64,000 nt of DNA from Bacillus multifaciens (GTDB taxonomy: Bacteria > Bacillota > Bacilli > Bacillales > Bacillaceae_G), in the NCBI RefSeq assembly GCF_030756675.1, contig NZ_JAVBXD010000006.1, forward strand, positions 62,001 through 126,000, read 5' to 3'. The translations under genes and the position numbers were made by a program. Below, piece after piece: positions 1 to 8,723 of the stretch (within the stretch, counting starts at the first letter, position 1; every line of letters begins with the position of its first letter). A model generated the notes under the pieces. The model did not search any database, had not been told where the DNA came from, and was given only the letters and a program-made list of their open reading frames with translations.

Positions 1-887
1 TTCAAAACCTTTATGATCTTCCACAGTATATGATGCAACCTTTCTATCATTTCATCTAATTGGTGCGGCGCAAAACGTAATGACCAGACTACTAATGAAA
101 AGATAACCATTCCAGCATAAATGGAATAAAGCAGCCAAAAATCTTCAGGAATATTATGATTAAAATATCCTTGAATTTGCCCTATTGAAAATGGAATGCT
201 CTCATTCCTTTGAAATAAAGCTACTTTTACAAAATCATGAATTGGGTCTCCCCAATCAAAATTATTGAAATCAATTACCCCAGCATACCTATTATTGTCT
301 ACGATAATATTTTGTAAATGAAAATCGTCGTGCTGAAATCGATTCGGACGTCCTTTTAATAAATACTTATTTTCTTCAATAAAATTAATAACCTTATAAT
401 CATTTTCAATCTTTATTCCACTTTTTTCATAAGCATCAAGGTATCGATAATGCTTTTGCATTGCTTGTTCATACCAAGATTTGATAGTAATAGGTGCTTC
501 AAGCAAATGCATTCTAGATAGCTGTCCTCCTGCTTCAATACCAATCTTGTATTGTTCTTGATCAGTAAGAACGGTTAATGTTTCTTTTACATCAACGCCC
601 TCAATAAAAGAATAAATTGTGTAGCAAGAATTCATTTCTTCTAAAATCCCGATTTTTATCGGCTTAGGGGATTTAACATAATATTCTTGCATTCTTTTCA
701 ATATTTGAAACTCCGTCTGCTTTCTTTCATACCCTTCTAAACTACCTGTTCTTAGTAAGAATTTCCCATCACCAGAATAGACTACATACTTTTCATCTGG
801 AGAATATCCTTTAGATAATCTTTCAACTCTATTAGCACAATATAAGAAATCAATTTTTTCTTGAAGAAATCGAGGAACGTTCTCCAT
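1..887 (-). CDS. Aminoglycoside phosphotransferase (APH) family kinase, 3' end cut by window edge
   Basis: Protein kinase-like phosphotransferase that would phosphorylate a small hydroxylated substrate; the substrate is unknown. The reading frame begins at an ATG (885-887) after a GGAGGTAA ribosome site and stays open to base 3, about 295 codons, so the C-terminus lies outside the window. The catalytic loop HDDFHLQN and the metal-binding segment IDFNNFDWGDP, both diagnostic of the APH/choline kinase fold, are near residues 190 and 215. It may be a chromosomal resistance-like or metabolic kinase; the family call is firm and the substrate is not. It points the same way as the two genes upstream but is separated from the next one by about 75 bases. 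Confidence 0.85.
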   Translation of the reverse strand, partial: MENVPRFLQEKIDFLYCANRVERLSKGYSPDEKYVVYSGDGKFLLRTGSLEGYERKQTEFQILKRMQEYYVKSPKPIKIGILEEMNSCYTIYSFIEGVDVKETLTVLTDQEQYKIGIEAGGQLSRMHLLEAPITIKSWYEQAMQKHYRYLDAYEKSGIKIENDYKVINFIEENKYLLKGRPNRFQHDDFHLQNIIVDNNRYAGVIDFNNFDWGDPIHDFVKVALFQRNESIPFSIGQIQGYFNHNIPEDFWLLYSIYAGMVIFSLVVWSLRFAPHQLDEMIERLHHILWKIIKVL

Positions 888-960
888 AGTTTACCTCCAT
901 TATAGATTTTTCAAATGCCTTTCTAATTCTTTCATTACATTACGATAGTTATAGTAATTA

Positions 961-1596
961 TCATTTCTTTACATCAATCGGAAAAATCACATCTATTCCT
1001 ATCTTACTTAATTCTTCCTGAATAAAATAACAATGCTCTGCGCCGATTGTTATTAAAATCCTTTCTTTTTCATTACTTGTAGCATATTTAATAATGTTAT
1101 CTATAATTTGTTCATTTCTTTTACACCATACAATTTCATGTACAGCGGGGTTCTTTTCTTTTAGCCATAATTGTTTTTTCTTGATTATTTCATTCGTCGT
1201 ATGAGAATTTAAAGGGAATGGTTCTAAAACCGTCACTTTAAATATATTTTCATATATTTGACTCAACTCATGTTCCAAGTGCTTTCTCGACTCTTCATTA
1301 TAATAAGAAAAGTAGTTTAGGCTTGTTACCTCGTCATCAAACCAATCAATAGGTGCGAATGAAATACCTTCACTCTCACATAGTGGGAGAATTAAAGATC
1401 TATATTCAGAGGGGCCTAAATATCCTTCATAATTTCTATTTTCTAAGTACCGTTTATAATCTTCTGGTCTCACCTCTCCAAGAATTGAATTTGGTTGAAA
1501 AGTACGAATAGCATCCTCCATTAAATGTAGCGGATATTTTAACTTTTGACGTAAATCATCTGTGTGTACAGTTCCAAATAAACCAATTATAGCCAT
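961..1596 (-). CDS. Uncharacterised protein, possibly TIKI/TraB/ChaN-like
   Basis: A 211-residue cytoplasmic protein without signal peptide or membrane segment. I chose the second ATG because GAGG then sits nine bases upstream of it. Features seen: an N-terminal hydrophobic strand followed by GTVHTDD, then GEVRPEDYKRY, an APIDWFDDE segment and a C-terminal TIGAEHCYF segment. Alternating acidic motifs and a late His loosely recall the TraB/TIKI/ChaN superfamily, but this is only a resemblance by eye. It lies 13 bases downstream of a DUF2332 gene and may be co-transcribed with it. Function unknown. Confidence 0.6.
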   Translation of the reverse strand: MAIIGLFGTVHTDDLRQKLKYPLHLMEDAIRTFQPNSILGEVRPEDYKRYLENRNYEGYLGPSEYRSLILPLCESEGISFAPIDWFDDEVTSLNYFSYYNEESRKHLEHELSQIYENIFKVTVLEPFPLNSHTTNEIIKKKQLWLKEKNPAVHEIVWCKRNEQIIDNIIKYATSNEKERILITIGAEHCYFIQEELSKIGIDVIFPIDVKK

Positions 1597-1617
1597 AAAA
1601 TTCATCCTCTATATACC

Positions 1618-2643
1618 CTACATCACGTTCCAATCAAACCATCTACCATGTCCGTCTGTCTCTCCAACCGTTTGCTGGTACTCAACACCATCTATATAAT
1701 AATCAAGGTGAAGATTTCGATCCCACATATTATTGTAAAGATGGAAAACGTCTCGTTTACTTCCAATCATTTTTATTTTTTCTAGCAGTTCATACTTAGA
1801 CTTTTCTGGCATTTGATTTGCGACATGAGTATGAAAAATACAAATTACAGTATCCTTCGGAAGTTTTTCCACAACTTCTGTAAGTAAAGCCACTCCATCA
1901 CCTTCTATAAGTTCTACTGGATTTTCAATTAAACATGTAGCTGCCTTTTCAAAAAGTGCTATCCTTTCTTCATGTTCTGGCCAAATAAGCGATTTTAACC
2001 ACAAATAGTCTTCAAAATTATTTAAATCGTTTATATGTAAATCTAACCCTACTTTTGAAGCTACTGGAGGACTAGGTAATAGAAATGACGGTGTATAATT
2101 TCCTTTTATTTCAGAGGTTATATGGACACGTGAGTTTCTATCCCCATATATCCCATTTGCTCCATATGAATAACTATACTTGTCCCATAACAATTGAAGA
2201 CCAGCACTTGTCCCAATTTCTATTAATGATAGCGGTTTCTTGACAACGCTATAAATATAACAAAATATTGGATATAAATACGCACAGCGCCTTACTTCAT
2301 TAGTCTGTACTAACTTACTCTTTAGGAGAGAAATTATTTCGTCTTTATACACTTGGCAAAAATCTTTAAAATGAAGAAAAGAATCGTCTATTTCCCTTGG
2401 ATCCTTCGTAATACTCAGATAATACTCTTTTAAAACATGCTCTTTTCCTTTTAGCAAAAGATAATGAACAGCACCAAATAATAGATTAGGAACTGGCTGC
2501 CCTTCTCGAGAATTCATGCATAGCTCTAACAATTCATCATCTTCAGAAATTTTGATGGATAAATACTCATATAATTCACTTGAACCTCTGCATTCCAGTT
2601 TCGCGAAATTTTCGAATCGTTCAGATAGTTGAGTTGTATTCAA
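1618..2643 (-). CDS. DUF2332 family protein
   Basis: A 341-residue protein matching the DUF2332 pattern: an N-terminal helical part with GQPVPNLLFGAVHYLLL, a central IEIGTSAGLQLLWDKYSY segment that resembles a Rossmann/methyltransferase glycine motif (LIEIGTSAG), and a C-terminal VCIFHTHVANQMP followed by DGHGRWFDW. It starts at TTG (2641-2643) with AAGGGGG six bases upstream; no better ATG is nearby. DUF2332 proteins are of unknown function, and a SAM-dependent fold is my inference from the glycine motif. No membrane segments are visible. Confidence 0.85.
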   Translation of the reverse strand: MNTTQLSERFENFAKLECRGSSELYEYLSIKISEDDELLELCMNSREGQPVPNLLFGAVHYLLLKGKEHVLKEYYLSITKDPREIDDSFLHFKDFCQVYKDEIISLLKSKLVQTNEVRRCAYLYPIFCYIYSVVKKPLSLIEIGTSAGLQLLWDKYSYSYGANGIYGDRNSRVHITSEIKGNYTPSFLLPSPPVASKVGLDLHINDLNNFEDYLWLKSLIWPEHEERIALFEKAATCLIENPVELIEGDGVALLTEVVEKLPKDTVICIFHTHVANQMPEKSKYELLEKIKMIGSKRDVFHLYNNMWDRNLHLDYYIDGVEYQQTVGETDGHGRWFDWNVM

Positions 2644-2777
2644 AATAATCCCCCTTAATTAGTTTGAATTTTACTAATTTTAAAAACAATTTAATTATAA
2701 CCAAAACTAATATTATAGTAAATTATTCTTGTTATAACAATATATGTAATTCAAAAGAAACTTATAAAAAACAAAAA

Positions 2778-2804
2778 GTACATCACTTTCAGCAAGTGAT
2801 GTAC
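2778..2804 (-). terminator. Rho-independent terminator of dsdA
   Basis: Perfect 11-bp stem (GTACATCACTT / AAGTGATGTAC) with a five-base loop, followed on the minus strand by TTTTTG. It lies just past the dsdA stop codon. Confidence 0.85.
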
Positions 2805-2814
2805 CCTTGGTTGT

Positions 2815-4146
2815 TTATCCTTTTTGATAATATTCTTCCATAATTTGCGGTGGAACCATTCCGCCGCCTGTTCCCCACATAATATGCGTTGCTTGTTTCA
2901 TTTTTTCTTGCAAGTGATTTTCTTGAATATATTGCTGTTGCTTGAACAATTGAACTGGTCCGTATACACTTGCTAATGCGGACGGCTCTAATTTTATACC
3001 TTCTGTATCAACAAAAGCCTTTAATAGTCTATATAATTCTTGATCATTCACTGTGTAACATCCACTTAATAACGGTTCAATTACTTTCCCTACAAATCCT
3101 GATGCTCTTCCTACGGCAAGACCATCAGCTTCAGTCACATTATCAATCCCAAAGTCTTGGACAGAAATTTGATCATGAAGACCTGTCAATAAACCAATTA
3201 ACATACAAGGAGAATGAGTTGGTTCCGCAAAGAAGCAATGTACATGATCACCAAACAATAATTTTAAACCGAACGCTACGCCACCAGGTCCGCCGCCGAC
3301 ACCACATGGTAAATAAACAAATAGCGGATGATTAGCATCAACAATAACGTTTTGATCTTGTAGCTGCTTTTGTAAGCGGGAAGCTGCCACAGCGTATCCA
3401 AGGAAAAGATTTTTTGAATTCTCATCATCAACGAAATAACACATAGGATCTGCTTCGGCTTGTCTTCTTCCCTCTTCTACTGCCTTACTATAGTCCGCTG
3501 CATATTCAATAACAGTAACATTTTTACTGCGTAGTAAATCTTTTTTCCACTGCTTTGCATCAGCTGACATATGTACTGTTACATTAAATCCAAGTTTAGC
3601 ACTCATAATGCCAATACTTAGACCTAAATTCCCCGTTGAACCTACTGCGATTGAATATTGCGAAAAGAACGTGCGGAATGCATCACTATCTAAAACGGAA
3701 TAATCATCTTGTATATTTAATAACCCCTGTTCCAAAGCTAAATCTTCTGCATGTTTCAGAACTTCATAAATACCGCCTCTTGCTTTAATAGATCCTGATA
3801 TCGGAAGTTGGCTATCACATTTTAGTAATACATTACCTGCGATATGCTGATCATATCCTTGTTCTAAATGTTGTTTCATAGAGGGAGTTGCGACTAACGG
3901 AGACTCAATGATTCCATTTGTATCTTTTGTCTCAGGAAAAGCTTTCGCAATATACGGCGCAAAACGTTTTAATCTTTCCTCCGCATCCTTTACATCCTCT
4001 ACCGTAAGAGGTGCTTTTTGAATTCCTATTTCGAATTCTTCTTTATTCGGATTCACCCAAAATACTTCCTCTGTCAAAACAAGTTGATTTAATAAAGGGT
4101 GCTTTTCTTTTAACATTTGTATTGCTTCGCTGTCATACTTCTTCAT
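2815..4146 (-). CDS. dsdA: D-serine ammonia-lyase (D-serine dehydratase)
   Basis: PLP enzyme that converts D-serine to pyruvate and ammonia, detoxifying D-serine or using it as a carbon and nitrogen source. The 443-residue length matches the DsdA family. The PLP lysine is K121 in SGSIKARGG. The phosphate-binding/Asn region is [11 protein letters not shown] near residue 170, and the glycine-rich loop [10 protein letters not shown] is near 280. It is transcribed divergently from an XRE-cupin regulator 160 bases away across a very AT-rich gap, suggesting local control. A terminator follows directly, so it appears monocistronic. Confidence 0.95.
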   Translation of the reverse strand: MKKYDSEAIQMLKEKHPLLNQLVLTEEVFWVNPNKEEFEIGIQKAPLTVEDVKDAEERLKRFAPYIAKAFPETKDTNGIIESPLVATPSMKQHLEQGYDQHIAGNVLLKCDSQLPISGSIKARGGIYEVLKHAEDLALEQGLLNIQDDYSVLDSDAFRTFFSQYSIAVGSTGNLGLSIGIMSAKLGFNVTVHMSADAKQWKKDLLRSKNVTVIEYAADYSKAVEEGRRQAEADPMCYFVDDENSKNLFLGYAVAASRLQKQLQDQNVIVDANHPLFVYLPCGVGGGPGGVAFGLKLLFGDHVHCFFAEPTHSPCMLIGLLTGLHDQISVQDFGIDNVTEADGLAVGRASGFVGKVIEPLLSGCYTVNDQELYRLLKAFVDTEGIKLEPSALASVYGPVQLFKQQQYIQENHLQEKMKQATHIMWGTGGGMVPPQIMEEYYQKG

Positions 4147-4305
4147 TCGTCTATTCTCCCTTCTTCATTCCTGCCATGTTATCATTTCAAAATTTAAATT
4201 TATTTATTATAATTAAAACAAATTTAACACACAAACGAAAAGAATTAAATACAAATTAACAAATTTTAATTTAATTTAATTTCAACTAATAGAAGGGGAA
4301 TTAGC
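4147..4305. promoter_or_regulatory. Divergent AT-rich promoter region between dsdA and XRE-cupin regulator
   Basis: About 160 bases that must hold both promoters. The part next to the regulator (about 4220-4290) repeats short AATTTAA/TTTAATTT words several times in both orientations, a plausible operator for the adjacent XRE-cupin protein. No clean -35/-10 pair could be assigned by eye. Confidence 0.4.
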
Positions 4306-4860
4306 ATGAATGATATAAATGTCGGAGAAAAAATAGCAGAATACCGAAAAGCACAAGGATTAAATAGTCGAGAACTAGCAACACTCGTCAATATCACTCC
4401 TTCAATGTTAAGTCAAATTGAAAAGGGATCCGCAAACCCTTCTCTACAAACTCTTAAATTAATAGCTGCAGCATTAAATATTCCTATGTTTAATTTCTTC
4501 TTGGAAGATACGAATGCTCAAAGCTTAGTTGTAAGAGCTGACCAACGAAAAAAAATTACCTTTCCTGAAAGTGAAAGCTTATCATACGAGTTACTATCTC
4601 CCGATTTAAGCGGAGCTCTTGAGCTTGCTCTTATGACTTTATTGCCGCAATCTGCTTCTTCCGAAAAACCGCTGGAACATAAAGGGGAGGAAATTGCATT
4701 TGTTTTAGAAGGAACTGTTACCCTATATTTAAATCAAGAAACTTTAACTTTATACAAAGGAGATAGTGTAAAAATCCCCTCTTACATGAAACATAAATGG
4801 AAAAATCCATATAAAAAGAAAGCAGTAGTCATTTTTGCAATTACTCCTCCTACTTTTTAG
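4306..4860 (+). CDS. XRE-family regulator with C-terminal cupin domain
   Basis: Transcription factor of 184 residues. Residues about 7-62 form an XRE helix-turn-helix (ELATLVNITPSMLSQIEKG). Residues about 105-180 form a cupin_2 beta-barrel (HKGEEIAFVLEG, then GDSVKIPSYMKHKW) that in such proteins binds a small ligand or metal. This architecture is common for regulators of amino-acid and polyamine catabolism. Its divergent placement beside dsdA makes control of D-serine breakdown the obvious guess, but no direct evidence is in the sequence. AAGGGGAATTAGC precedes the ATG. Confidence 0.9.
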   Translation: MNDINVGEKIAEYRKAQGLNSRELATLVNITPSMLSQIEKGSANPSLQTLKLIAAALNIPMFNFFLEDTNAQSLVVRADQRKKITFPESESLSYELLSPDLSGALELALMTLLPQSASSEKPLEHKGEEIAFVLEGTVTLYLNQETLTLYKGDSVKIPSYMKHKWKNPYKKKAVVIFAITPPTF

Positions 4861-4870
4861 ACTAGTAAAC

Positions 4871-4912
4871 AAGCCAGCATTTTGAGGGATTCCTCCTAAA
4901 AATGCTGGCTTA
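4871..4912. terminator. Bidirectional terminator
   Basis: Stem AAGCCAGCATTTT / AAAATGCTGGCTT with an inner loop that itself pairs weakly (GAGG/CCTC). It lies between the convergent regulator and isochorismatase-like genes and can serve both. Confidence 0.8.
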
Positions 4913-4916
4913 TTTA

Positions 4917-5444
4917 TCATACAATTAGCTTTATTTCTTTTACATCCACTATATCCGCAAACCAACCTAATACTTTGTTATGATGGTGAATGATATCCTC
5001 AGCACGTAATTGTTCTGAGTCAAACGTACTATGCGCTCCTCGAATGAGCGTTACCTTATATCCTTCACTAAATGCACGGCGAACAGTTGTATCTACGCAA
5101 TATTCTGTTTGCAATCCGCAAATGAAAAGATGTTCAATTCCTTTTTCCTGTAAAACTTCACGCAGATTCGTTTTATGAAAAGAATCCGGTGTTTCTTTTT
5201 CCACTATAAGCTCATTTGGCATCGGAGTAATTTTAGAATGAATGTGCCAACCTGCTGTTCCTTTTTCTAACGGATGCCCTTCAGATCCATTGTGTTGTAC
5301 ATAAATAACAGGAATATTATGCGCACGACACTTTCGGATGACTTCCTCTAAATTTTGCAATAAGTTAGAACCATTATGTACAGGAATACCCGCTGCATAC
5401 ATTCCTTCTTGGACATCAATTACTATAAGTGCTTGTTTCTTCAT
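4917..5444 (-). CDS. Cysteine hydrolase, isochorismatase-like family
   Basis: Hydrolase of the isochorismatase/nicotinamidase fold, about 175 residues, probably acting on an amide or enol-ether bond of a small metabolite. The catalytic triad is visible: Asp in ALIVIDVQEGMY near the N-terminus, a central Lys, and the nucleophilic Cys in LQTEYCVDTTVRRAF. I start it at ATG 5442-5444, with GGGAGTG six bases upstream, not at the in-frame GTG nine bases earlier. It begins next to the stop codon of the upstream acetyltransferase, so the two are almost surely co-transcribed. Substrate unknown. Confidence 0.88.
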   Translation of the reverse strand: MKKQALIVIDVQEGMYAAGIPVHNGSNLLQNLEEVIRKCRAHNIPVIYVQHNGSEGHPLEKGTAGWHIHSKITPMPNELIVEKETPDSFHKTNLREVLQEKGIEHLFICGLQTEYCVDTTVRRAFSEGYKVTLIRGAHSTFDSEQLRAEDIIHHHNKVLGWFADIVDVKEIKLIV

Positions 5445-5445
5445 A

Positions 5446-5988
5446 TTAATCACTCCCTTTTTCTTTAAACTCCATCATCCAACAATCTTCCAATACCCCT
5501 TCATGCAATTCATGTTCTTCTAACACTTTCACTTTTTGGAACCCACACTTCTCATAACAACGAATTGCTCTTTCATTACTTACCCTTGGATCCATCGCAA
5601 TTGCCACTGCTCCCAATTCATTCATAATATATGTAATTGCAGCCTGCACAAGTTCTGTACCAATCCCTCGATTCCAGTACGCTGTTTCTCCAATAAATTG
5701 ATCCATCCCCCACACATTCTCTCTCTCATCATATCCATATAACGCTTTCCATTCTGGATCTAAAGGATACATTTGTATATAACCGATAGATTTATTTTTG
5801 TATTCTACAATACACCTTTTCTCTCCCGAACTACTTATATAGCGCTCTCGAACTTGCTGTGGTGATTGTGGTTTGTCTCGTCCTTCATAAAAGCGTAAAA
5901 CTTCAGGGTTTGATAGCCAGTCTGATAAGGTTTGAACATCATTTTCTGTTACGTATCGAATGGATAGTTCCCCTTCTTGAAATATCAT
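5446..5988 (-). CDS. GNAT acetyltransferase resembling aminoglycoside 6'-N-acetyltransferases
   Basis: Acetyl-CoA-dependent N-acetyltransferase of about 180 residues. It opens with LSIRYVTENDVQTLSDWLSNPEVLRFYEG, has the acceptor-side pattern WGMDQFIGETAYWNRGIGTEL (acetyl-CoA loop N-R-G-I-G-T) and ends with the SNERAIRCYEKCGFQKV motif. This order and spacing is that of the AAC(6')-type branch, so an aminoglycoside could be a substrate, though chromosomal members often have other roles. Start chosen at ATG 5986-5988 with AGGAGTG five bases upstream. It is the first gene of a pair with the cysteine hydrolase. Confidence 0.85.
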   Translation of the reverse strand: MIFQEGELSIRYVTENDVQTLSDWLSNPEVLRFYEGRDKPQSPQQVRERYISSSGEKRCIVEYKNKSIGYIQMYPLDPEWKALYGYDERENVWGMDQFIGETAYWNRGIGTELVQAAITYIMNELGAVAIAMDPRVSNERAIRCYEKCGFQKVKVLEEHELHEGVLEDCWMMEFKEKGSD

Positions 5989-6076
5989 ATAATCACTCCT
6001 CTCTTGCAACATTACTGTATTCGACTTTTAATGAAATAACCCCTTTCTTTGAAAGGAAGAGGTATGAAGAATTATC

Positions 6077-7060
6077 TTATTTCAACATTGAGAGTAATAT
6101 TTTTTCAAGTTCTTCTTTTGGTAAAATACTAGCATTAATATAAATTTGATATGCACTTCTCCCATCTTTTTCTGGGATTATGATTTTCATTCCTTTTATA
6201 TTCCCCCTTTCATTTTCACCAAAGGTTATATTATATCCTTCAAGAGTATACGTTGATATTTTAGCAAAATGAGGTTCTTTTTTCGTTGCTTGATCAAATG
6301 GTTTATTTTCAAAAAAAGTACCCTTTTGATTAAAAATTTCCGATTGCTGTATCGTAAATCCTTTCTCTGCATTCGATTTCCCAGAACCTGCATTATTATT
6401 TTTAAATTCTCGTTTAATAATTGGTTTGGGTTTTCCAGTTGTAATTTCAGTAAATACACTTTCCTCTTCTAATGTATAATCATCAGGAATATAAGTAGGA
6501 GATTGAACTGGGAAATTAACGACTTTTTTCACTTCTTCAATCGTATAATTAAATTTCTCTTGTATTTTAGCCCAATACTTATTTAATTTCTCAATTCTCT
6601 CTGTCGTCTGTTTTTCGTCGTCTTGATTAATCCGTTCGCTTGCTGTTCTTCTCTCTCCATCTTCAACAATACTAACCTTTTTCAAATACTCATAGTCCTC
6701 TTTTAATAGCACGATAAACTCATCGAATTCTTCTTTTGTAAGAACTTGCTTTGCCACTTCTATACTTTCATTAAATTTCGAATACCATTCACCATTCATA
6801 CCTATATCCTTCTGCGCTTCTTCCGGTGTACCAACTATCTTACTAACCAACGTAGGTCCTGCTAATGTTCCTGTAGGTACGAGGATTGCAGCTGCCACCA
6901 ATCCTGCTAATAACTTTTTTTTCATAGAACTTTTCTCCTTCCTTTTTTCTTGACGATACATTTCAAAAGATGCTTCAACTCTTTTTTGCAAATTGCTAGA
7001 CGGTTGCATCATCTCCGCTGTTTTTTGAAACTCATCTCGTAATCGCTTTTCAAAATCCAT
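6077..7060 (-). CDS. Membrane-anchored anti-sigma factor, DUF4367-like C-terminus
   Basis: Predicted to sequester the ECF sigma factor encoded just upstream. Residues 1-45 are cytoplasmic and charged (FEKRLRDEFQKTAEMM), a single membrane segment lies at about 48-70 (LLAGLVAAAILVPTGTLAG), and the remaining ~255 residues would be extracytoplasmic. The C-terminal part (PTYIPDDYTLEEESVF ... EGYNITFGEN ... LPKEELEKILLSM) looks like a DUF4367/MucB-type sensor domain. The start overlaps the sigma gene by 11 bases, the usual layout of a translationally coupled sigma/anti-sigma pair. The signal sensed is unknown. Confidence 0.8.
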   Translation of the reverse strand: MDFEKRLRDEFQKTAEMMQPSSNLQKRVEASFEMYRQEKRKEKSSMKKKLLAGLVAAAILVPTGTLAGPTLVSKIVGTPEEAQKDIGMNGEWYSKFNESIEVAKQVLTKEEFDEFIVLLKEDYEYLKKVSIVEDGERRTASERINQDDEKQTTERIEKLNKYWAKIQEKFNYTIEEVKKVVNFPVQSPTYIPDDYTLEEESVFTEITTGKPKPIIKREFKNNNAGSGKSNAEKGFTIQQSEIFNQKGTFFENKPFDQATKKEPHFAKISTYTLEGYNITFGENERGNIKGMKIIIPEKDGRSAYQIYINASILPKEELEKILLSMLK

Positions 7061-7625
7061 TTACTTCGCCTCCTTGCTCAATCGATAAATTTTCCATCTC
7101 TGTTCGTAAACGCTTCAATGCTGTATGTAATCGAGATTTCACTGTACCAACCGGTGTTGCGAGAAGCGTTCCAATTTCATCTAAGCTATATTCATGGAAA
7201 TAACGCATAACGACTACTTCACGATGTTTATATGATAACTTTTGCACAAGTTCCATTAATTCACTACGTGTTTCCATATGAAAAAAATCTTCATCAATAA
7301 CATAAACTTGTTCTTGCGTGTATATCTTCTTTTTTTCAAAGATACGAAACCTTCTCCACGTCTTTCTTCTCCAATCCTGTACTTGCTTAACAATTAGACC
7401 ATGCAACCAAAACCGAAAAGATCGGTTTATATCATAGTTATGTAACGATTTCCACATTTGGATATACACTTCATTTACAATATCCTCCACATCTTGCTTA
7501 TCATGAATCAAGAACGCTACTGTTCGATATACATCTTTACATGTAAATTCATAAATAATATGAAAAGCGTCTTGATTTCCAGCAGCCATTTGCTGCAACC
7601 ATTCTTGTAATTCTACTTCACTCAC
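7050..7625 (-). CDS. ECF-type RNA polymerase sigma factor
   Basis: Alternative sigma factor of 191 residues. Region 2 is at about 20-85 (DVEDIVNEVYIQMWKSLHNYD, then FRFWLHGLIVKQV) and region 4 at about 130-180 (LSYKHREVVVMRYFHEYSLDEIG, then GTVKSRLHTALKRLR). No region 3, as expected for group IV. It is followed by its probable membrane anti-sigma factor with overlapping ends. A GAAAGCTTTTAC stretch about 40 bases upstream could be part of an autoregulated ECF promoter, but I cannot confirm this. Family assignment is firm; which named sigma it corresponds to is not clear. Confidence 0.92.
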   Translation of the reverse strand: MSEVELQEWLQQMAAGNQDAFHIIYEFTCKDVYRTVAFLIHDKQDVEDIVNEVYIQMWKSLHNYDINRSFRFWLHGLIVKQVQDWRRKTWRRFRIFEKKKIYTQEQVYVIDEDFFHMETRSELMELVQKLSYKHREVVVMRYFHEYSLDEIGTLLATPVGTVKSRLHTALKRLRTEMENLSIEQGGEVNGF

Positions 7626-7711
7626 ACTGGGGCCCCTTTCTATTACCTGTAAAAGCTTTCACTCTATATTCGCTCGATGTTCAAAAAAAGTTCATTTTTA
7701 TTTCACAAAAA

Positions 7712-7737
7712 AAGAACAACCATTTTAGGCTGTTCTT
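7712..7737 (-). terminator. Terminator after the lsrB remnant
   Basis: On the minus strand AAGAACAGCC / GGTTGTTCTT (one mismatch) with a six-base loop, then TTTTTTTG. It lies about 50 bases beyond the remnant's stop codon. Confidence 0.65.
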
Positions 7738-7789
7738 CATTATGAAAATATTTATTATTATTAATAATTTTTTCTTTAAAAAGATTCCA

Positions 7790-8112
7790 TTAAAAATTAT
7801 ACTTCTCAATATTATACTTTGTAAACACAACCTGTTCTGGTAAGATGATAATTCCATTTCCTTCCGCTTCATAAGCGTATCCTTGAATTGCATTTAGTTC
7901 TACTTTCACTTCCCCCATGGAATTCCAAAACTGTTGCCTACTTTTAACTTTTTCCCCTTCATCACCAATTCATTTGCAACATAAGCTGCAAGTGCACCTT
8001 GTTGTTTTACATCCCACAAACCAAATGGTTGAACTGGTCCGCGTTTTACGTAATCACGCATAACATTAGGTGTTGAAAATCCAGTAACAGTAACTTTCTT
8101 ATCCATTTTCAA
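7790..8112 (-). pseudogene. C-terminal remnant of AI-2/rhamnose-type ABC substrate-binding protein (lsrB-like), frameshifted
   Basis: Only the last ~110 residues of a periplasmic-binding protein of the LsrB/RhaS type remain. The first 68 codons read [19 protein letters not shown] then [20 protein letters not shown], and stop at 7906. The frame then shifts by one: beginning [20 protein letters not shown] and then GIIILPEQVVFTKYNIEKYNF, ending at 7790-7792, it gives the expected end of the same protein. So there are two lesions: loss of the N-terminal two thirds, and a frameshift near 7908-7915. The neighbouring lsrR fragment, lsrK and lsrF show that it belonged to an autoinducer-2 uptake system. 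Confidence 0.8.
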
Positions 8113-8140
8113 ATTACTATATAAATCAATTTTAATTTTT

Positions 8141-8298
8141 CGACATATAAGTTGCTGTTATGCAGACTGTAACACCACCTGTACTCGCTTTTTCCCTTTG
8201 TTTTAAAACATCGCATGTGGCAGGAAAAGGCCCTGACCGCTTCTATGCACGGCCAGATGCTCTCGTCCTCCCCTAAAAAGAAAGAGGCTTTTATGTCG
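8141..8298 (+). repeat. bcr1-type repeat, copy 1
   Basis: About 158 bases bounded by CGACATA...TATGTCG inverted ends. It shares long identical blocks with the copies at 41048 and 47568, for example AAAAGGCCCTGACCGCTTCT and GATGCTCTCG. Size, intergenic position and group specificity fit the bcr1 element described for the B. cereus group, a mobile non-coding repeat able to fold into structured RNA. This copy sits in the gap of the broken lsr locus. Confidence 0.75.
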
Positions 8299-8323
8299 GT
8301 TTTTTAATTTGGATATATATATA

Positions 8324-8354
8324 GCAACCTGTGCATTGCTGGTAATGCAGTTGC
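8324..8354. repeat. Inverted repeat of unknown role
   Basis: GCAAC-TGCATT / AATGCA-GTTGC, arms of 11 bases with a three-base bulge and a six-base loop, between the bcr1-type copy and the lsrR fragment. It could be a former operator of the lsr locus or a hairpin. Confidence 0.4.
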
Positions 8355-8528
8355 CTCAGTACAAATCACTGCATTAATGTCCTGGATACGCTTTTAAAAT
8401 ACTTTCATCTATCTTTAATAGAAAACATTTTTTCAAACTTTATTTTTCTCTACTAGTTTTATAGCAATTATATATTCTTTTCTTCATATCTAAAAAGTAT
8501 TTTTCTCAAGAAATTTCCAACTACTATT

Positions 8529-8723
8529 GGTATAAATGAAAATTTATGTACATATTTTGAAGAGATAGAAAGCATAACACAGCTGAACTTTGAAAAAAAC
8601 TTGTTAAAGAATGATGCTTGGTATTATTACAAAGATTATCTTCCCCAACAAGAAATTTCCTCCTTACTACATATATCTAGAAATAAGGTTGTCCGTTTAC
8701 TAGAGAAGGAGCGTGGAATATAA
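8529..8723 (+). pseudogene. N-terminal remnant of lsrR (SorC-family regulator), helix-turn-helix only
   Basis: An open frame (open from 8457) encodes the N-terminal HTH of an LsrR/SorC regulator: DAWYYYKDYLPQQEISSLLH then ISRNKVVRLLEKERGI, and then stops at TAA 8721-8723. Full-length LsrR is about 315 residues, so the sugar-binding effector domain is gone. No ATG precedes the HTH in frame; only TTG 8601 or CTG 8583 are available, so it may not be translated. The stop overlaps the lsrK start as TAATG, so a product, if made, would be translationally coupled to lsrK. Confidence 0.75.

Noticed and set aside
5446-5988. Calling the GNAT a confirmed aminoglycoside resistance gene
   Set aside because: Motif layout is AAC(6')-like, but chromosomal B. 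cereus-group relatives are common and substrate cannot be read from the sequence.
7681-7893. Open frame of 70 codons on the minus strand after the binding-protein remnant
   Set aside because: It overlaps the terminator and the true, shifted end of the lsrB-like remnant; the translation is Ile/Phe/Lys-rich without any motif.
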